Assembly: GCF_001639745.1 (NCBI RefSeq)
Contig: NZ_LTAX01000003.1
Location: forward strand, 248,001-312,000
Source: Marinomonas gallaica
Lineage (GTDB): Bacteria; Pseudomonadota; Gammaproteobacteria; Pseudomonadales; Marinomonadaceae
Length of the DNA: 64,000 bases
Reading direction: 5' to 3'
Part shown: piece by piece, positions 17,786 through 27,514 of the stretch
Numbering within the stretch: position 1 is the first letter of the stretch
How the letters are laid out: each line of letters starts with the position of its first letter
Made by a program: the position numbers and the translations under genes
The notes under the pieces: model-generated
What the model was told of the DNA's origin: nothing
Databases searched by the model: none
The model's input: only the letters and a program-made list of their open reading frames with translations

Positions 17786-18454
17786 TTACCAAGGTAACAC
17801 TTCACCATTGGAATGCCAAAAAGTCCCCGAGTTCTCAAGTGTTAGTTCTTCGATACGTTGTGCCAAACGCTCCGCAGCTTGATCGGGTGTAATATCACCG
17901 AAACCACCGATCATTTGTGTGCCGACTAAGCCAGGATGCAAAATTGCCACCGCGACACCATGCGGTTTTAAGTCGTGTGATAAAGACATGCCAGCAATAT
18001 TAAGAGCGGCTTTTGACATGCGGTAGCCATAGCGGCTACCGCTGGTATTGTCTGTCACAGACCCCATACGACTGGTAATCAATGCCAGTTTCGCACGCGC
18101 ACTAAACTGTCCCATCAATGCTTCAGTCACGGCCAATGGCGCCAAAGCATTTGTCTCAAACTGACGCCGCACCGAGGCTTTATCAATGGAACCCAATTTT
18201 TCGTTTTCCAAGATACCCGCATTGTTAATCAACACATCAATTTCGACGCCATCTAAGGCTTCAACCAGGTGTGCAATACCCGATTCTTGTGTGACATCAA
18301 CGCCATCAATCACCGTGACGCCCAATGCCTTTAACTCGGCACTGGCATTGCGACAGGCCGCATAAACATGATAGCCACGCGACTGATAAAGCCCCGCAAA
18401 AGACAAACCAATACCGCGACTGGCTCCCGTAATGACGACATTTTTAGCAGACAT
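17786..18454 (-). CDS. Short-chain dehydrogenase/reductase
   Basis: 222-residue classical SDR. NAD(P)-binding TGASRGIG (9-16), the NNAG motif, and the catalytic YGYRMSK (Tyr-x3-Lys; the Ser lies in the preceding ITSR segment). The overall pattern is like the C-factor/CsgA-like SDR subgroup. Substrate unknown. It lies 67 bases upstream of gph on the same strand and may be co-transcribed with it. Confidence 0.85.
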   Translation of the reverse strand: MSAKNVVITGASRGIGLSFAGLYQSRGYHVYAACRNASAELKALGVTVIDGVDVTQESGIAHLVEALDGVEIDVLINNAGILENEKLGSIDKASVRRQFETNALAPLAVTEALMGQFSARAKLALITSRMGSVTDNTSGSRYGYRMSKAALNIAGMSLSHDLKPHGVAVAILHPGLVGTQMIGGFGDITPDQAAERLAQRIEELTLENSGTFWHSNGEVLPW

Positions 18455-18531
18455 AAAATTACTCGTTATTTAAAATGGATAGGCGTTATCTGGGGGCAAT
18501 AAAAGGAAGATCAAAGTAAAAGTTTGGTCCA

Positions 18532-18571
18532 ATAAAGCACAGCGTAGGACTGCGCCTACGCTGTGCTTTAT
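18532..18571 (-). terminator. Strong 17-bp hairpin downstream of the DUF2789 gene
   Basis: Perfect inverted repeat 18532-18548/18555-18571 with a 6-base loop. It lies 33 bases after the DUF2789 stop. Read on the minus strand it is followed by only a short T-rich stretch, so termination may be partial. Confidence 0.7.
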
Positions 18572-18604
18572 CTTGAAAGTCATATGCCGAATTAGTAAGG
18601 CTGG

Positions 18605-18835
18605 TTAACGCATCATCAAATCAAGTTCATCGACGACTTCAGCCCAATCCGCATCTTCGTCTTTCATTTGCTTAAGCATTTGAGCTTGAGACTCAGACCA
18701 CATTGGCGCTTGCCAAAGAAGCACACCTTGTGGAATAGAATCATTCTCAGAAACAAAAGCTTCAATTCCCTGCTCTGAACTATCTAATCCTAACTGATCA
18801 AACAACGCTTTTAACGAATGTTCGTGAGTTTCCAT
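18605..18835 (-). CDS. DUF2789 family protein
   Basis: 76 residues from the ATG at 18835, which is preceded on the minus strand by TTTTGGAGGCGAAC with an excellent Shine-Dalgarno; the in-frame start at 18877 is therefore not used. Family pattern: HSLKALFDQLGL, then QAPMWSESQAQML and DADWAEVVDELD. Acidic, helical, unknown function. Confidence 0.85.
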   Translation of the reverse strand: METHEHSLKALFDQLGLDSSEQGIEAFVSENDSIPQGVLLWQAPMWSESQAQMLKQMKDEDADWAEVVDELDLMMR

Positions 18836-19045
18836 GTTCGCCTCCAAAAAATTGTTTTTCGTTCGAAAATCGCTCATTTTATAGCCTATAAGATTAAAAG
18901 CTCAGAGGCTATGGTTTCTTAGAAAGAAACGCCTACAAAGAAATTGATCAAATCAACTGTCTATTTTTTGCACACTTCGTATTCCTATCCTAAGCTAAGT
19001 TTTAACCAGCTTTTATATCAACACTCGCAAGCAAAGGATCTGATC

Positions 19046-21079
19046 ATGCGTCTACATTCTATTCGAGTAAAAGTTATGCTTCCCATCGTATGCTTAGCAT
19101 TAGTTCTAGTAGGATTATTCGGGTTTATGATGCTAATAAGCTCCTTCCAATCAAACGCAATGAGAACCCAAGCGGAACATTACTTCGAAGCCATATCAGA
19201 GGTTCTAAATGCCGATAGAGATCTATACCAAGCTCGACTAGCCCAAGAAAAACTCATCACGGGCGAAGGGGATATTTCTCAAAATAAAGCGACATTTTCT
19301 GAAAATGCACAACAAGTTTTTGATCGTTTTCAACTTTATCGAAACTACTTAAAAGATGAGCCTAAGGAGCTGGTTGAGCCATTTAGTCATTTTGATCAGC
19401 TGTATCAAGAATGGATCAATCGAAGTAAAAATTTAAGCTTCGCCAGTGATTCGCTAAAAAAACGCTCTGACATTGTCCTTGAAATTGAGCAGCAGTTTTC
19501 AGTACTTCGAGCGATACTGGATGATGCAGGCGAGACGCTCAGACAACACACTCGAGACTCAGCAGATGACACAACACAAGCAAAGCTTGAAAGGCATTTA
19601 GAAGCCATATCTGCAGTCTTAAATGCCGATCGAGATCTGTACCAAGCACGGTTAGCTTTTGAACACAGTCGCAATGGCTTGGTTCCTTACAGTGAAGCGA
19701 GTAAAAACTTTCACACTAACGCGGCACAAGTCATCGAACACTTTAATGAGTATCGTATCTATTTAAAAAGCGAACCCAAACTAATCAATAAATACTTAAA
19801 CTTTGATATGAAATTTAATGATTGGTATCAGAACAGCTCAGACTATATAGCAAATCACGTAAATTCTACCTCATTGATCAACTCTTCAGAGTTTTCAGAA
19901 GTCGAAGATAGCTTCATTGCAATACGGAAGATTCTGGATAATGCTGGGGCGAAAGTACAAAACTACTCTCGTCAAATGGAGAAAAATACTAACCAGCAAC
20001 TTGCTAATTACCAGTCCATTGCAATTGTTGTCATTAGCATTGCCTTCATTTCAGCTTTGATATTTGGCTACATTGTGCCGCTTCGTTTGACTCGTAACAT
20101 CCAAAACATCAGTGAACGTATTCGAGAAATCGCAGAAGGCGATGGCGATCTGACTCAGCGTATTCGATCTTCTTCTAAGGATGAACTCGGCGACCTAGCG
20201 CATGAATTTGATGGTTTTGTTGAAAGCCTACAGAAGATGATCATCAATATAAGTGAGCAATCACATTCTCTAGGTTCAATGACCACACATTTAAAATCGG
20301 CTTCTGACCAAACAGAAGATATCGTCAACGCTTTAGTATCGTCGTCAGAGTTTATTGTGAGTGCTGGCCACGAAATGAATATGTCGAACCAAGAAATGTC
20401 GAGTATTGCGAGCAATGCAGCTAAAGAAGCGACCGATTCGAATCGATTAACAGAGCAAGGCACCAAAGCCGTTCATGCTTCACAACACGCTGTTTCGACG
20501 CTCGTAAAAGAAATTAAACAAGCATTAGCTCACTCAGACGAGCTGGAGAAAAACTCAGAATCCATATCTTCCGTACTAGAAGTTATTCGCAATATTGCGG
20601 AACAAACCAATCTTTTAGCGCTTAATGCAGCAATAGAGGCCGCACGTGCTGGCGAACAAGGAAGAGGTTTTGCCGTTGTTGCCGATGAAGTGCGCACCCT
20701 AGCCACACGAACCCAAGACAGCACTAATGAAATCGAAACCATGATTGCGCAACTTAAACGAAGTGTTAAAGCATCGTCCCAATCGACTCAGAATAGCCGC
20801 GACAATGCACTCGCTACCTCTGAAAATTTCGACAAGGTCATCAGCATTTTTGAGTCCTTGCATGTTTCTTTTACCAAAGTAGAAACGATGGCGGCTCAAA
20901 CAGCCCAAGCCACCCAAGAACAATCTCAAGTGGCCAATAACATCAATGAAAGTTTGGTCTCATTAAAAGACCAAACCGACGCAGTACAAGAGGTTTCAAA
21001 CACGATCAATCATCAGTCAAAAAATATATCTCAGCTTTATCAAGCTCTGCAAAATCATGTCGGCAGCTTTAAAGTGTAA
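19046..21079 (+). CDS. Methyl-accepting chemotaxis protein with duplicated helical sensor module
   Basis: 677 residues from the ATG at 19046 (AAAGGA at 19033-19038); a further upstream in-frame start is not supported. TM1 is at about 10-35 and TM2 at about 318-345. Between them the periplasmic sensor contains two related helical modules, each opening with the same phrase EAIS(E/A)[14 protein letters not shown] and continuing NAxQVxxxFxxYRxYLKxEP. This is the bimodular arrangement known from HBM-type sensors. A HAMP domain follows TM2, and the signalling tip is [19 protein letters not shown] followed by [15 protein letters not shown]. The ligand is unknown; HBM receptors studied so far often bind organic acids, which is only a hint. 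Confidence 0.88.
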   Translation: MRLHSIRVKVMLPIVCLALVLVGLFGFMMLISSFQSNAMRTQAEHYFEAISEVLNADRDLYQARLAQEKLITGEGDISQNKATFSENAQQVFDRFQLYRNYLKDEPKELVEPFSHFDQLYQEWINRSKNLSFASDSLKKRSDIVLEIEQQFSVLRAILDDAGETLRQHTRDSADDTTQAKLERHLEAISAVLNADRDLYQARLAFEHSRNGLVPYSEASKNFHTNAAQVIEHFNEYRIYLKSEPKLINKYLNFDMKFNDWYQNSSDYIANHVNSTSLINSSEFSEVEDSFIAIRKILDNAGAKVQNYSRQMEKNTNQQLANYQSIAIVVISIAFISALIFGYIVPLRLTRNIQNISERIREIAEGDGDLTQRIRSSSKDELGDLAHEFDGFVESLQKMIINISEQSHSLGSMTTHLKSASDQTEDIVNALVSSSEFIVSAGHEMNMSNQEMSSIASNAAKEATDSNRLTEQGTKAVHASQHAVSTLVKEIKQALAHSDELEKNSESISSVLEVIRNIAEQTNLLALNAAIEAARAGEQGRGFAVVADEVRTLATRTQDSTNEIETMIAQLKRSVKASSQSTQNSRDNALATSENFDKVISIFESLHVSFTKVETMAAQTAQATQEQSQVANNINESLVSLKDQTDAVQEVSNTINHQSKNISQLYQALQNHVGSFKV

Positions 21080-21451
21080 GCTTTGTTCTTGCTTATGAAG
21101 TTTATGGGGTTGGCTACTGACAATGATTAACATAGCGAGTCCCTATTCAGAGTCGCCTTTTCAAGCAATGCTGTATTCAAGCATGCTATTTTCGACTGAC
21201 TGCAACAATATGGACTAAATTCGATGGGCAAAGTTGACCAACTTAAGAAGGCATTCATACCTTAGTTGGCCTCTTTTTCCTGTTTCACACATCACTAAAA
21301 CGGGGCAATACGCCCAATGAAAGTGCGATATCTTGTTAAGTAGACCCATATTGAGATATTTGTTGTCATTAAAGCGACTGACCGCCTATTACTTAACGCC
21401 CATACATATTAAAATTGCTCGCAGCTTTACTCTTCTCGTTAAGGATCTTTA
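21080..21451. other. Intergenic region between MCP and PRPP synthetase-like genes
   Basis: 372 bases with no supported ORF. Contains an imperfect terminator-like hairpin at 21237-21277 and, just before the next gene, the ribosome binding site AAGGA. Confidence 0.4.
21237..21277 (+). terminator. Possible terminator, imperfect
   Basis: GACCAACTTAAGAAGG pairs imperfectly with CCTTAGTTGGCC, followed by CTCTTTTTCC. It is 160 bases after the MCP stop. The stem contains bulges, so confidence is limited. Confidence 0.4.
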
Positions 21452-22672
21452 ATGACTTTGTCTACCAGCTACCCAAGCAACGTCGTCGTTGTTAGCAACT
21501 CTTCTGATAACCCTTTTGCCATTGATGTCGCCTATGCAATGGGCCAACATGAAGACATCGCTGATATCATCAGTATGAAGCACTTTATGAACTCCGAGTT
21601 CTGCCCTCGCTTCATTTCTGACGAAGCCGACTTCGATAACATCGGACGCAAGCTAAAAGGTAAATCAGTCATCATTGTCAGCACGACCAGCCATGTGCAG
21701 AGCCGCCAAGAGCTTGCCATGACAAACTTCATCATTGCCCGTGCAGCCAAAGAAAACGGCGCCGAGCGTGTGATTCTCGTAGAACCCGATCTATTCTACA
21801 GCGCACAAGACCGTGGCCCTGATAAAAACCTTGGTAAGACAAGCTTTGAGCGTGATGTGAAAGACATCAAAAAGTTTGATGGACAGCCGTTCACCGCTAA
21901 ACTTTATGCTCAAATGTTAAAGTTCTCTGGCGTTGATACCGTCATGACGATCCACAACCACTCAGATTCTGTTCAGCATATCTTCAATGAAGTGTTTGAT
22001 GGTGACTTCCACAACCTGATTCCATACGAAATCTACGCCCACTATCTACTGAACTCAGATATTTTAAGCTACGGCGAAGATGGCGAAGGTCTAGTATTGT
22101 GTGCGCCAGATAAAGGTGCCCGTGACTTCGTTAAGCAAATGTACAACACGCTTGGTTTGACGAAAGCGAAATTCATTATGCTCGATAAAGAGCGTACAGC
22201 AGAACGCAAAGTTGAAATCACGCTGCACAAAGAAAGTGAGAATACATTTGAAGGCCTAGACGGTGCCAGCATCGTACTGTTTGATGATATGGTTCGCACC
22301 GGCTCAACCATCATCAAGTCTTGCCAATTCTTGAAGCAAATCAACCCAGAGCGCATGGTCTTTGCCGTGTCACACTTCTACGCCAGCAATGAAGGCCGTG
22401 AACGTATGGCGCACCCTGCACTGGGTGAAATTTTAACATTGAACACTCTCCCTACGATCTTGAACCGTGATGAACAGGGTCGCCTACGTAAGAAAATCGT
22501 CGTGTTGAAAGTAGAAAAATGGCTCGCTCAAGAACTGTGCAATATTCTGGGTCTACCGCAAGCGCACGAACAAAATCCTTACAAGATCGACATGTCGTCT
22601 AAGAATCCGCGTTTTAAACGTAAAATCTGGCACAGCGAAGAGCTAGAAGAACTTAACAAGCTCGGTAAGTAG
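21452..22672 (+). CDS. Atypical ribose-phosphate pyrophosphokinase (PRPP synthetase-like)
   Basis: 406 residues, about 90 longer than the housekeeping enzyme (about 315). Class hallmarks are present: YSAQDR (116-121), equivalent to the YxRQDR catalytic segment, the following AKLYAQML, and the PRPP-binding loop FDDMVRTGST (277-286). The segment between YSAQDR and AKL is about 14 residues longer than usual and rich in charged residues, and there is a basic C-terminal tail of about 30 residues. PRPP synthetase joins ribose-5-phosphate and ATP-derived pyrophosphate. It could be a second PRPP synthetase or a related kinase for another pathway; context gives no clue. Confidence 0.8.
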   Translation: MTLSTSYPSNVVVVSNSSDNPFAIDVAYAMGQHEDIADIISMKHFMNSEFCPRFISDEADFDNIGRKLKGKSVIIVSTTSHVQSRQELAMTNFIIARAAKENGAERVILVEPDLFYSAQDRGPDKNLGKTSFERDVKDIKKFDGQPFTAKLYAQMLKFSGVDTVMTIHNHSDSVQHIFNEVFDGDFHNLIPYEIYAHYLLNSDILSYGEDGEGLVLCAPDKGARDFVKQMYNTLGLTKAKFIMLDKERTAERKVEITLHKESENTFEGLDGASIVLFDDMVRTGSTIIKSCQFLKQINPERMVFAVSHFYASNEGRERMAHPALGEILTLNTLPTILNRDEQGRLRKKIVVLKVEKWLAQELCNILGLPQAHEQNPYKIDMSSKNPRFKRKIWHSEELEELNKLGK

Positions 22673-22675
22673 TCA

Positions 22676-22706
22676 AATAAAGCCAGTCTTAGACTGGCTT
22701 TATTGT
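22676..22706 (+). terminator. Intrinsic terminator after the PRPP synthetase-like gene
   Basis: Perfect 13-bp stem 22676-22688/22692-22704 with a 3-base loop, followed by GTTTCT. Confidence 0.88.
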
Positions 22707-22914
22707 TTCTAGAAGATGTTCAAAGACTAAGCCTTTGACTCCAACAATACTCTGAGTGACGTAGGAAACAGTAATCGTAGCTTTTAGGTGATCGTTTTTA
22801 CCAAGGTACTTCGAGAAAAACACTTCCCAGACCAATGACAGTCAGCGCCATGGGAAATAACCAACTATCTTTGAGTTGCTACTTAAGCAAACCAACGAAC
22901 TATGAGGCTAGATT

Positions 22915-23229
22915 ATGTTAATGACTTTCCAGTGCAACGCATCCGCCGACATTACAATGTTTGGCTCAGTAGGACTGAAAATGGTAACGATGATGGGACA
23001 ACCTGAAACTAATTCAGGTGCGATTAAAGCAGACAATATTCCACATGCTCTGGAGCAGCTAAAAGCCGCCGTCACGCGTGAAAAAGAAAATGACCAACCA
23101 ATGCAATCGAATGACAATGCTGAGCAAGACGAACCCACTGTAAGCCTAGCAACCCGTGCCGTCCCCTTGATCGAGATGCTCAACGCTGCGATTCAGGAAG
23201 ATTGCCCAATCATGTGGCAGTGCCAATAA
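22915..23229 (+). CDS. DUF1840 family protein
   Basis: 104-residue cytoplasmic protein. The family pattern is visible at both ends: LMTFQCNASADITMFGSVG near the start, and RAVPLIEMLNAAIQEDCPIMW at the end, with a hydrophilic linker between. Unknown function. Possible start ATG at 22915 or the next Met. Followed by a strong terminator. Confidence 0.85.
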   Translation: MLMTFQCNASADITMFGSVGLKMVTMMGQPETNSGAIKADNIPHALEQLKAAVTREKENDQPMQSNDNAEQDEPTVSLATRAVPLIEMLNAAIQEDCPIMWQCQ

Positions 23230-23262
23230 CCACTTCCCCCTTGAAGAAGTACTGTCCATTGA

Positions 23263-23299
23263 AACCATAAAATCCCGTCTTAGACGGGATTTTATGGTT
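23263..23299. terminator. Strong bidirectional terminator
   Basis: Perfect 17-bp stem 23263-23279/23283-23299, loop TTA, A-rich left arm and T-rich right arm. Lies between the convergent DUF1840 and AraC-type genes. Confidence 0.88.
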
Positions 23300-23350
23300 G
23301 TCATTTGGCTCTATTAACCGTTCTAAAGCCAAGCTTCCATTTCAAACTGT

Positions 23351-23830
23351 TTATAATGTTTTAAGCTTTACGTGGATTTCCATTTCAAGATGCATCACCT
23401 CGTTAGTGACACGAGCAGGATACAAATCTGAAGGGCTAAACTCTTTTCTATACTTGCTAGAAATTTTTCCAATCTTGCTATTCTTAATTTTGTCAGGGTT
23501 CCGTATCTCAGACGGACTGAAGCCAAAGTGACGTTTTACTGCTTTTGAAAAATTGGCTGTTGACGAAAAGCCGTTTTCTAAAGCGATCTGCGTAACCGAT
23601 AATTCAGTTCTAAAGATCAATAAATTGACCGCGCACTCAAGTCTGCGTCTAACGATGTAATCATTGACCGTTTCACCAACCATACCGGTAAAAATCCGAT
23701 GAAAGTGATAGTCGGAAAAGTGGCTCACACTTGCAACGTCGGCCTGCGAAATTTTATTCGCAAGATTGCTTTCAATGTATTGAATTGCTCGATCGATACG
23801 AGCTTTGTATTTTTTATTCATATTAGACAC
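23351..23830 (-). CDS. AraC-family DNA-binding protein lacking its effector domain (truncated)
   Basis: 159 residues. Residues about 10-110 form the AraC DNA-binding domain with its two helix-turn-helix motifs (ISQADVASVSHFSDYHFHR and VTQIALENGFSSTANFSKA). In relatives this N-terminal arrangement is followed by a GyrI-like ligand-binding domain of about 150 residues. Here the protein ends right after the linker (MEIHVKLKTL), exactly where that domain would begin, and the downstream DNA shows no further family sequence in any frame I read. It may still bind DNA, but not sense ligand through that domain. Target unknown. Confidence 0.72.
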   Translation of the reverse strand: MSNMNKKYKARIDRAIQYIESNLANKISQADVASVSHFSDYHFHRIFTGMVGETVNDYIVRRRLECAVNLLIFRTELSVTQIALENGFSSTANFSKAVKRHFGFSPSEIRNPDKIKNSKIGKISSKYRKEFSPSDLYPARVTNEVMHLEMEIHVKLKTL

Positions 23831-23918
23831 ATAGACGAATGAAAATCTAGCTCGCGCTTAAGTTCGTCATCAATGGACACAGCAGTATAATCACTTCGCT
23901 GATTTGAGTAGAAACTCA

Positions 23919-24332
23919 TTAGTATGTCTCTGATATATTGTACTTTTTCATGAATGCACTGGAACTGAAGCACCCAATAAGACTTCCTGAAGCGATGGAA
24001 AATGCAACAATAAAAATAATCGCTTTTGAAACATCTCCTACGAAGATGTTACCGCCAAATAAATACGCCATTACTGACAACGCGAAGACTAAAAAAGTAT
24101 ATTTATTCACAAGGAAAAACCATGGTATTTCAAAAGCCCAAAGCTCGCTTCGACCTTGAAACGTAGATAAGCCTCCAAATACATACAGTACTGAACCAGC
24201 AACAGCCAACAGCAATACGACGCAAACGTAAGGAAAGAAAGCCTTACCTTCCAGCAGAACGTAGCCCATACGCAACGTAAAAGAGAAAGCCGCTACCCAT
24301 AAAAGAATCACTGGCCCAATTATTAGTCCCAT
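23919..24332 (-). CDS. Hypothetical integral membrane protein
   Basis: 137 residues with four probable transmembrane helices (near residues 2-20, 32-52, 75-93 and 100-122). No family recognised. Lies upstream of the truncated AraC gene on the same strand (88 bases away) and could be its operon partner. Confidence 0.6.
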   Translation of the reverse strand: MGLIIGPVILLWVAAFSFTLRMGYVLLEGKAFFPYVCVVLLLAVAGSVLYVFGGLSTFQGRSELWAFEIPWFFLVNKYTFLVFALSVMAYLFGGNIFVGDVSKAIIFIVAFSIASGSLIGCFSSSAFMKKYNISETY

Positions 24333-24471
24333 GCACCCTCTCCAACTTTAATGTCCTTTAAAATAGACTCTATTTTCATCCTCCCTCACTTCTTTGTCTA
24401 GATGTGCCTCTTTTTTGACGTATGCTAGATACGATATACACTTACTGTACCAAGCATTCAGGGCATCACGG

Positions 24472-26934
24472 ATGAAGATTGTTCTCTTTTGTCTCACTCT
24501 TATAATTATGTCGATCAAGGCATACGGTATAGACAGGTCTGATATAAATGGCGCGTATCTTAACGAGCCCTTGCCCACATGGATTGAAAACGAGCCCATT
24601 TCACCTACGGAAGCATTGAAGCAAGTCTATTTAACTGAGCATTATCCTACTAGTGGGTTCTCAGATAACGCTTACTGGAATAAATTGACATTCCCAGCCT
24701 CTGGACACAGTAATGCTACAACGTACTACCTTAAAGCCAGTAACTTTATGATCGATGAGCTTAATTTTTATCTGTTCCACGGAACGAGCTTAGTAAAGCA
24801 GTGGGCAAGGGGCGATCGTCAGACTTGGAATGACAATGAAACTTACGAAGGTATTTGGATTCCCATTACCTTGGACGCCAGTAAAAAGACCAGTTTACTG
24901 ATTCGCCGTAGTAGCAGTGGCCCTATTTTATTGCCCATTGCACTGTATGATCAGAGCGTGATCTATCAAGCCAAAAAACAGCAAAACACTCTGTGGGTCA
25001 TGTCGCTGACCGCGTTAGTCTTGTTGCTTGGCTACAACATTCTGATCTATCTACTGACTCGTGAGCGATCGTTTTTCTATTACGTATTATTCAATGCTGG
25101 ATTGATTTTGTCTCTCGGATTTGTCTTAGGGTTTAGCCGCTACTTAGTGCCAAATGATCGGGTACATGAGTGGCTTTCGGTGAATATTTTAACGCTGCAC
25201 TCAATACTGCTTTGGACCGTGTGCCGTTTTAGCCTCAGCTTCCTTAATATTGAAAAGCACCACCCTTTCTTCTGGACTCATCGCTTTAAAATGGATGCAA
25301 TTTTTGCCGCTTTAATCGTGATCAGTGGTTTGCTTGAAGAAAATAAAATGGCGCCGATTTTTCTAGCTATGCAAATAGCTGGCTCTGCATTGTGTACTTA
25401 CTGGGCATTTTATACAAAATCCGTTCATACCTTAGCAACACGTCTGTACTTGTTTTCGTGGAGTATTTTTATCTTAGGTGCGCTGACTGGCTCCCTCATT
25501 TATTGGGAACTGATGCCCTACAACAGTTGGACAGAATACGCGTTTTTATTGTCGTCCCTTTGTCAGTTACTAGGGTTTTCGTTTGCCTACAGCGCTCGCA
25601 TTAGACAGCTCAACGAAGACCGACACTTTACGAACTTAACCGATTCGTTAACGGGGCTTCCAAATCGCCAGTTCTTACTGACTGAGATGCAAACTTTACG
25701 CCCCGTATTGGACAATGAAGACGACGCTGATTGCCTTGTCTTAATTGTATTGGCTGGACATCACTCTTTGATCCAAGCTGTTGGGCCAGCCAAAGCCGAT
25801 ATTGCCGTCAAAAAAATGTTTATTAACATTAACCATGCACTCATGCGTTTGCATGCAGTACAGAGTATGCCTTGGCTAGAGAACACCAGAGTCAGATTTA
25901 TTCGAGCCAGCACTAGTAATGGCGTTTTTGTCACTACACGTAAAAACGTTGATCGAATATTGTCTAAATTAATGCCGACTTTAGAGCAACATCTATCAAT
26001 TGAAGGACTAGAATTTTCTTATCCAACTAATATTGGAGTCGCCTATTTTTCAGAAAGCGCAAACACGATTGAGAAGCTGTATCAAAATGCCCAATTGGCA
26101 GCCGAGGTGAATCAACATAGTCATGATGATTGGAGTACGTTTAACAAACAAATGAAGTCCGATCATAAATACCATCTGCATGTTCTATCACTACTCAACA
26201 GAGATCTGAAAAATGGCCAACTGAGCTTTGTACTACAGCCGCAAGTAAACCTAAATGATCAACGTATCATAGGTGCGGAAGTATTATTGCGCTGGCACTG
26301 TAAAGAGCTGGGTAACGTCTCCCCCGCGCTATTTATACCACTAGCAGAAAAGACAGGGCTGATTGTTAAAATCACTCAATATGTTTTTAATACAGTTTTT
26401 TCATGGATGAGTAAGAACCCGAATGTCGTCAAAGACCGTAGTGTATCCATCAATATATCCGCGAAAGATTTACTGCAACCCGGCTTTTGCGACAAAATTA
26501 TTGAGTTGAAACAGCGCTACAAAACCCCAGCACATCAAGTACTACTTGAGGTAACTGAAACCGCAATCTTTGATGACAGTAGTGTTTTTAAAGCAAACTT
26601 ATCACGTCTAAAAGAACATGGATTTAACTTCTCGATCGATGACTTTGGTACTGGCTACAGCTCCATGCTCAATGTTATTTCATTGTCACCTGTTGAGATA
26701 AAACTTGACCGGATGTTTGTTAGCTCGATTGATACCTGCAACATAAACCATATTTTGAGCGACTGCATCATCAACCTTTGTCATAAAACCCAAGCCCAAA
26801 GTATTGCAGAAGGCATTGAAACATACGAAGAAATGCTGACAGTAAAAACGCTCAACTGCCAAATTGGTCAAGGTTACTACTTCTACAAACCTATGACTCC
26901 CGAGGACTACTTAGTTACATTAGAGAAGAATTGA
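24472..26934 (+). CDS. 7TMR-DISM membrane protein with degenerate GGDEF and intact EAL domain (c-di-GMP phosphodiesterase)
   Basis: 820 residues from the ATG at 24472, which starts a signal-like segment ending AYG; earlier in-frame starts would put a charged tail before it. Residues about 25-165 are a periplasmic 7TMR-DISM sensor, about 175-380 seven transmembrane helices, then a GGDEF-like domain beginning DSLTGLPNRQFLL. The GGDEF catalytic loop is absent; the matching region reads RASTSNGVFV. The EAL domain is complete: AEVLLRW (EVL variant of EAL), INISAKDL, LEVTETAI, DDFGTGYSS, IKLDRMFV, AEGIET and GQGYYF. The protein is therefore likely to degrade cyclic di-GMP, with the GGDEF part regulatory. 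Sensor ligand unknown. Confidence 0.86.
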   Translation: MKIVLFCLTLIIMSIKAYGIDRSDINGAYLNEPLPTWIENEPISPTEALKQVYLTEHYPTSGFSDNAYWNKLTFPASGHSNATTYYLKASNFMIDELNFYLFHGTSLVKQWARGDRQTWNDNETYEGIWIPITLDASKKTSLLIRRSSSGPILLPIALYDQSVIYQAKKQQNTLWVMSLTALVLLLGYNILIYLLTRERSFFYYVLFNAGLILSLGFVLGFSRYLVPNDRVHEWLSVNILTLHSILLWTVCRFSLSFLNIEKHHPFFWTHRFKMDAIFAALIVISGLLEENKMAPIFLAMQIAGSALCTYWAFYTKSVHTLATRLYLFSWSIFILGALTGSLIYWELMPYNSWTEYAFLLSSLCQLLGFSFAYSARIRQLNEDRHFTNLTDSLTGLPNRQFLLTEMQTLRPVLDNEDDADCLVLIVLAGHHSLIQAVGPAKADIAVKKMFININHALMRLHAVQSMPWLENTRVRFIRASTSNGVFVTTRKNVDRILSKLMPTLEQHLSIEGLEFSYPTNIGVAYFSESANTIEKLYQNAQLAAEVNQHSHDDWSTFNKQMKSDHKYHLHVLSLLNRDLKNGQLSFVLQPQVNLNDQRIIGAEVLLRWHCKELGNVSPALFIPLAEKTGLIVKITQYVFNTVFSWMSKNPNVVKDRSVSINISAKDLLQPGFCDKIIELKQRYKTPAHQVLLEVTETAIFDDSSVFKANLSRLKEHGFNFSIDDFGTGYSSMLNVISLSPVEIKLDRMFVSSIDTCNINHILSDCIINLCHKTQAQSIAEGIETYEEMLTVKTLNCQIGQGYYFYKPMTPEDYLVTLEKN

Positions 26935-27514
26935 TAAGGAGATTGAGCTGATTCGGCACTTACCAAATGAAATTTTCAGCGTCAGGCATTATCTAACGCC
27001 GCCCAAAAAAAGAAAAAAAACGACAACTTCATTCCTAAAAGCGACATCAAAAAACAATAAAACTAGGCTCCATCAACGCCATATACATGCGTTATTACAA
27101 GCCTCTTACTGAGTAATAAACAGACTATTTTAAACCTATCTGACAGTAGGAAGAAAAGCGTTGCTATTGTAAAAAAGCGATTAAAAATACTTATTTATGA
27201 GTAAAAACTTCTACACAGGCTTTCCTATAGACCAATCAGATTCATCTATTCTTTACATATCTTCTGGCCTAAAAATTTCTCTCTAGAGCGCACGCTACAA
27301 TCATCGCATCAAGAGCACCTCCATCTTTCATATCATTGAAATACTGCATCACTTCTCATATTATTTTTTTTAATTAAACGTTTAATTAAAAATAAAAAAC
27401 AAAAAACACTAACGCACTGAAAAAGATCTTGTGGATAAAAATTGATCCGCACGAGCATCAAATTACATGTAAGAAAAGAGAGCATGTAGCGTTATACTGA
27501 TCTGGAGAGATTCA
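26935..27514. other. Long AT-rich non-coding region upstream of the coupled ORF/BCCT pair
   Basis: 580 bases with no ORF. AT-rich with several A- and T-runs and one perfect 26-base palindrome (27367-27392). Probably regulatory for the downstream coupled genes. No tRNA or clear sRNA structure is evident by eye. Confidence 0.5.
27367..27392. promoter_or_regulatory. 26-base perfect palindrome, candidate operator
   Basis: Perfect dyad centred on CG at 27379/27380, core TTAATTAAACGTTTAATTAA, flanked by T-run on the left and A-run on the right. It is 122 bases upstream of the 52-codon ORF. Its symmetry and position suggest a dimeric repressor or activator site; no matching published motif is known to me. 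Confidence 0.5.

Noticed and set aside
24348..24599. Minus-strand ORF of 83 codons upstream of the EAL gene
   Set aside because: It overlaps the start of the well-supported EAL protein on the other strand and shows no family sequence.
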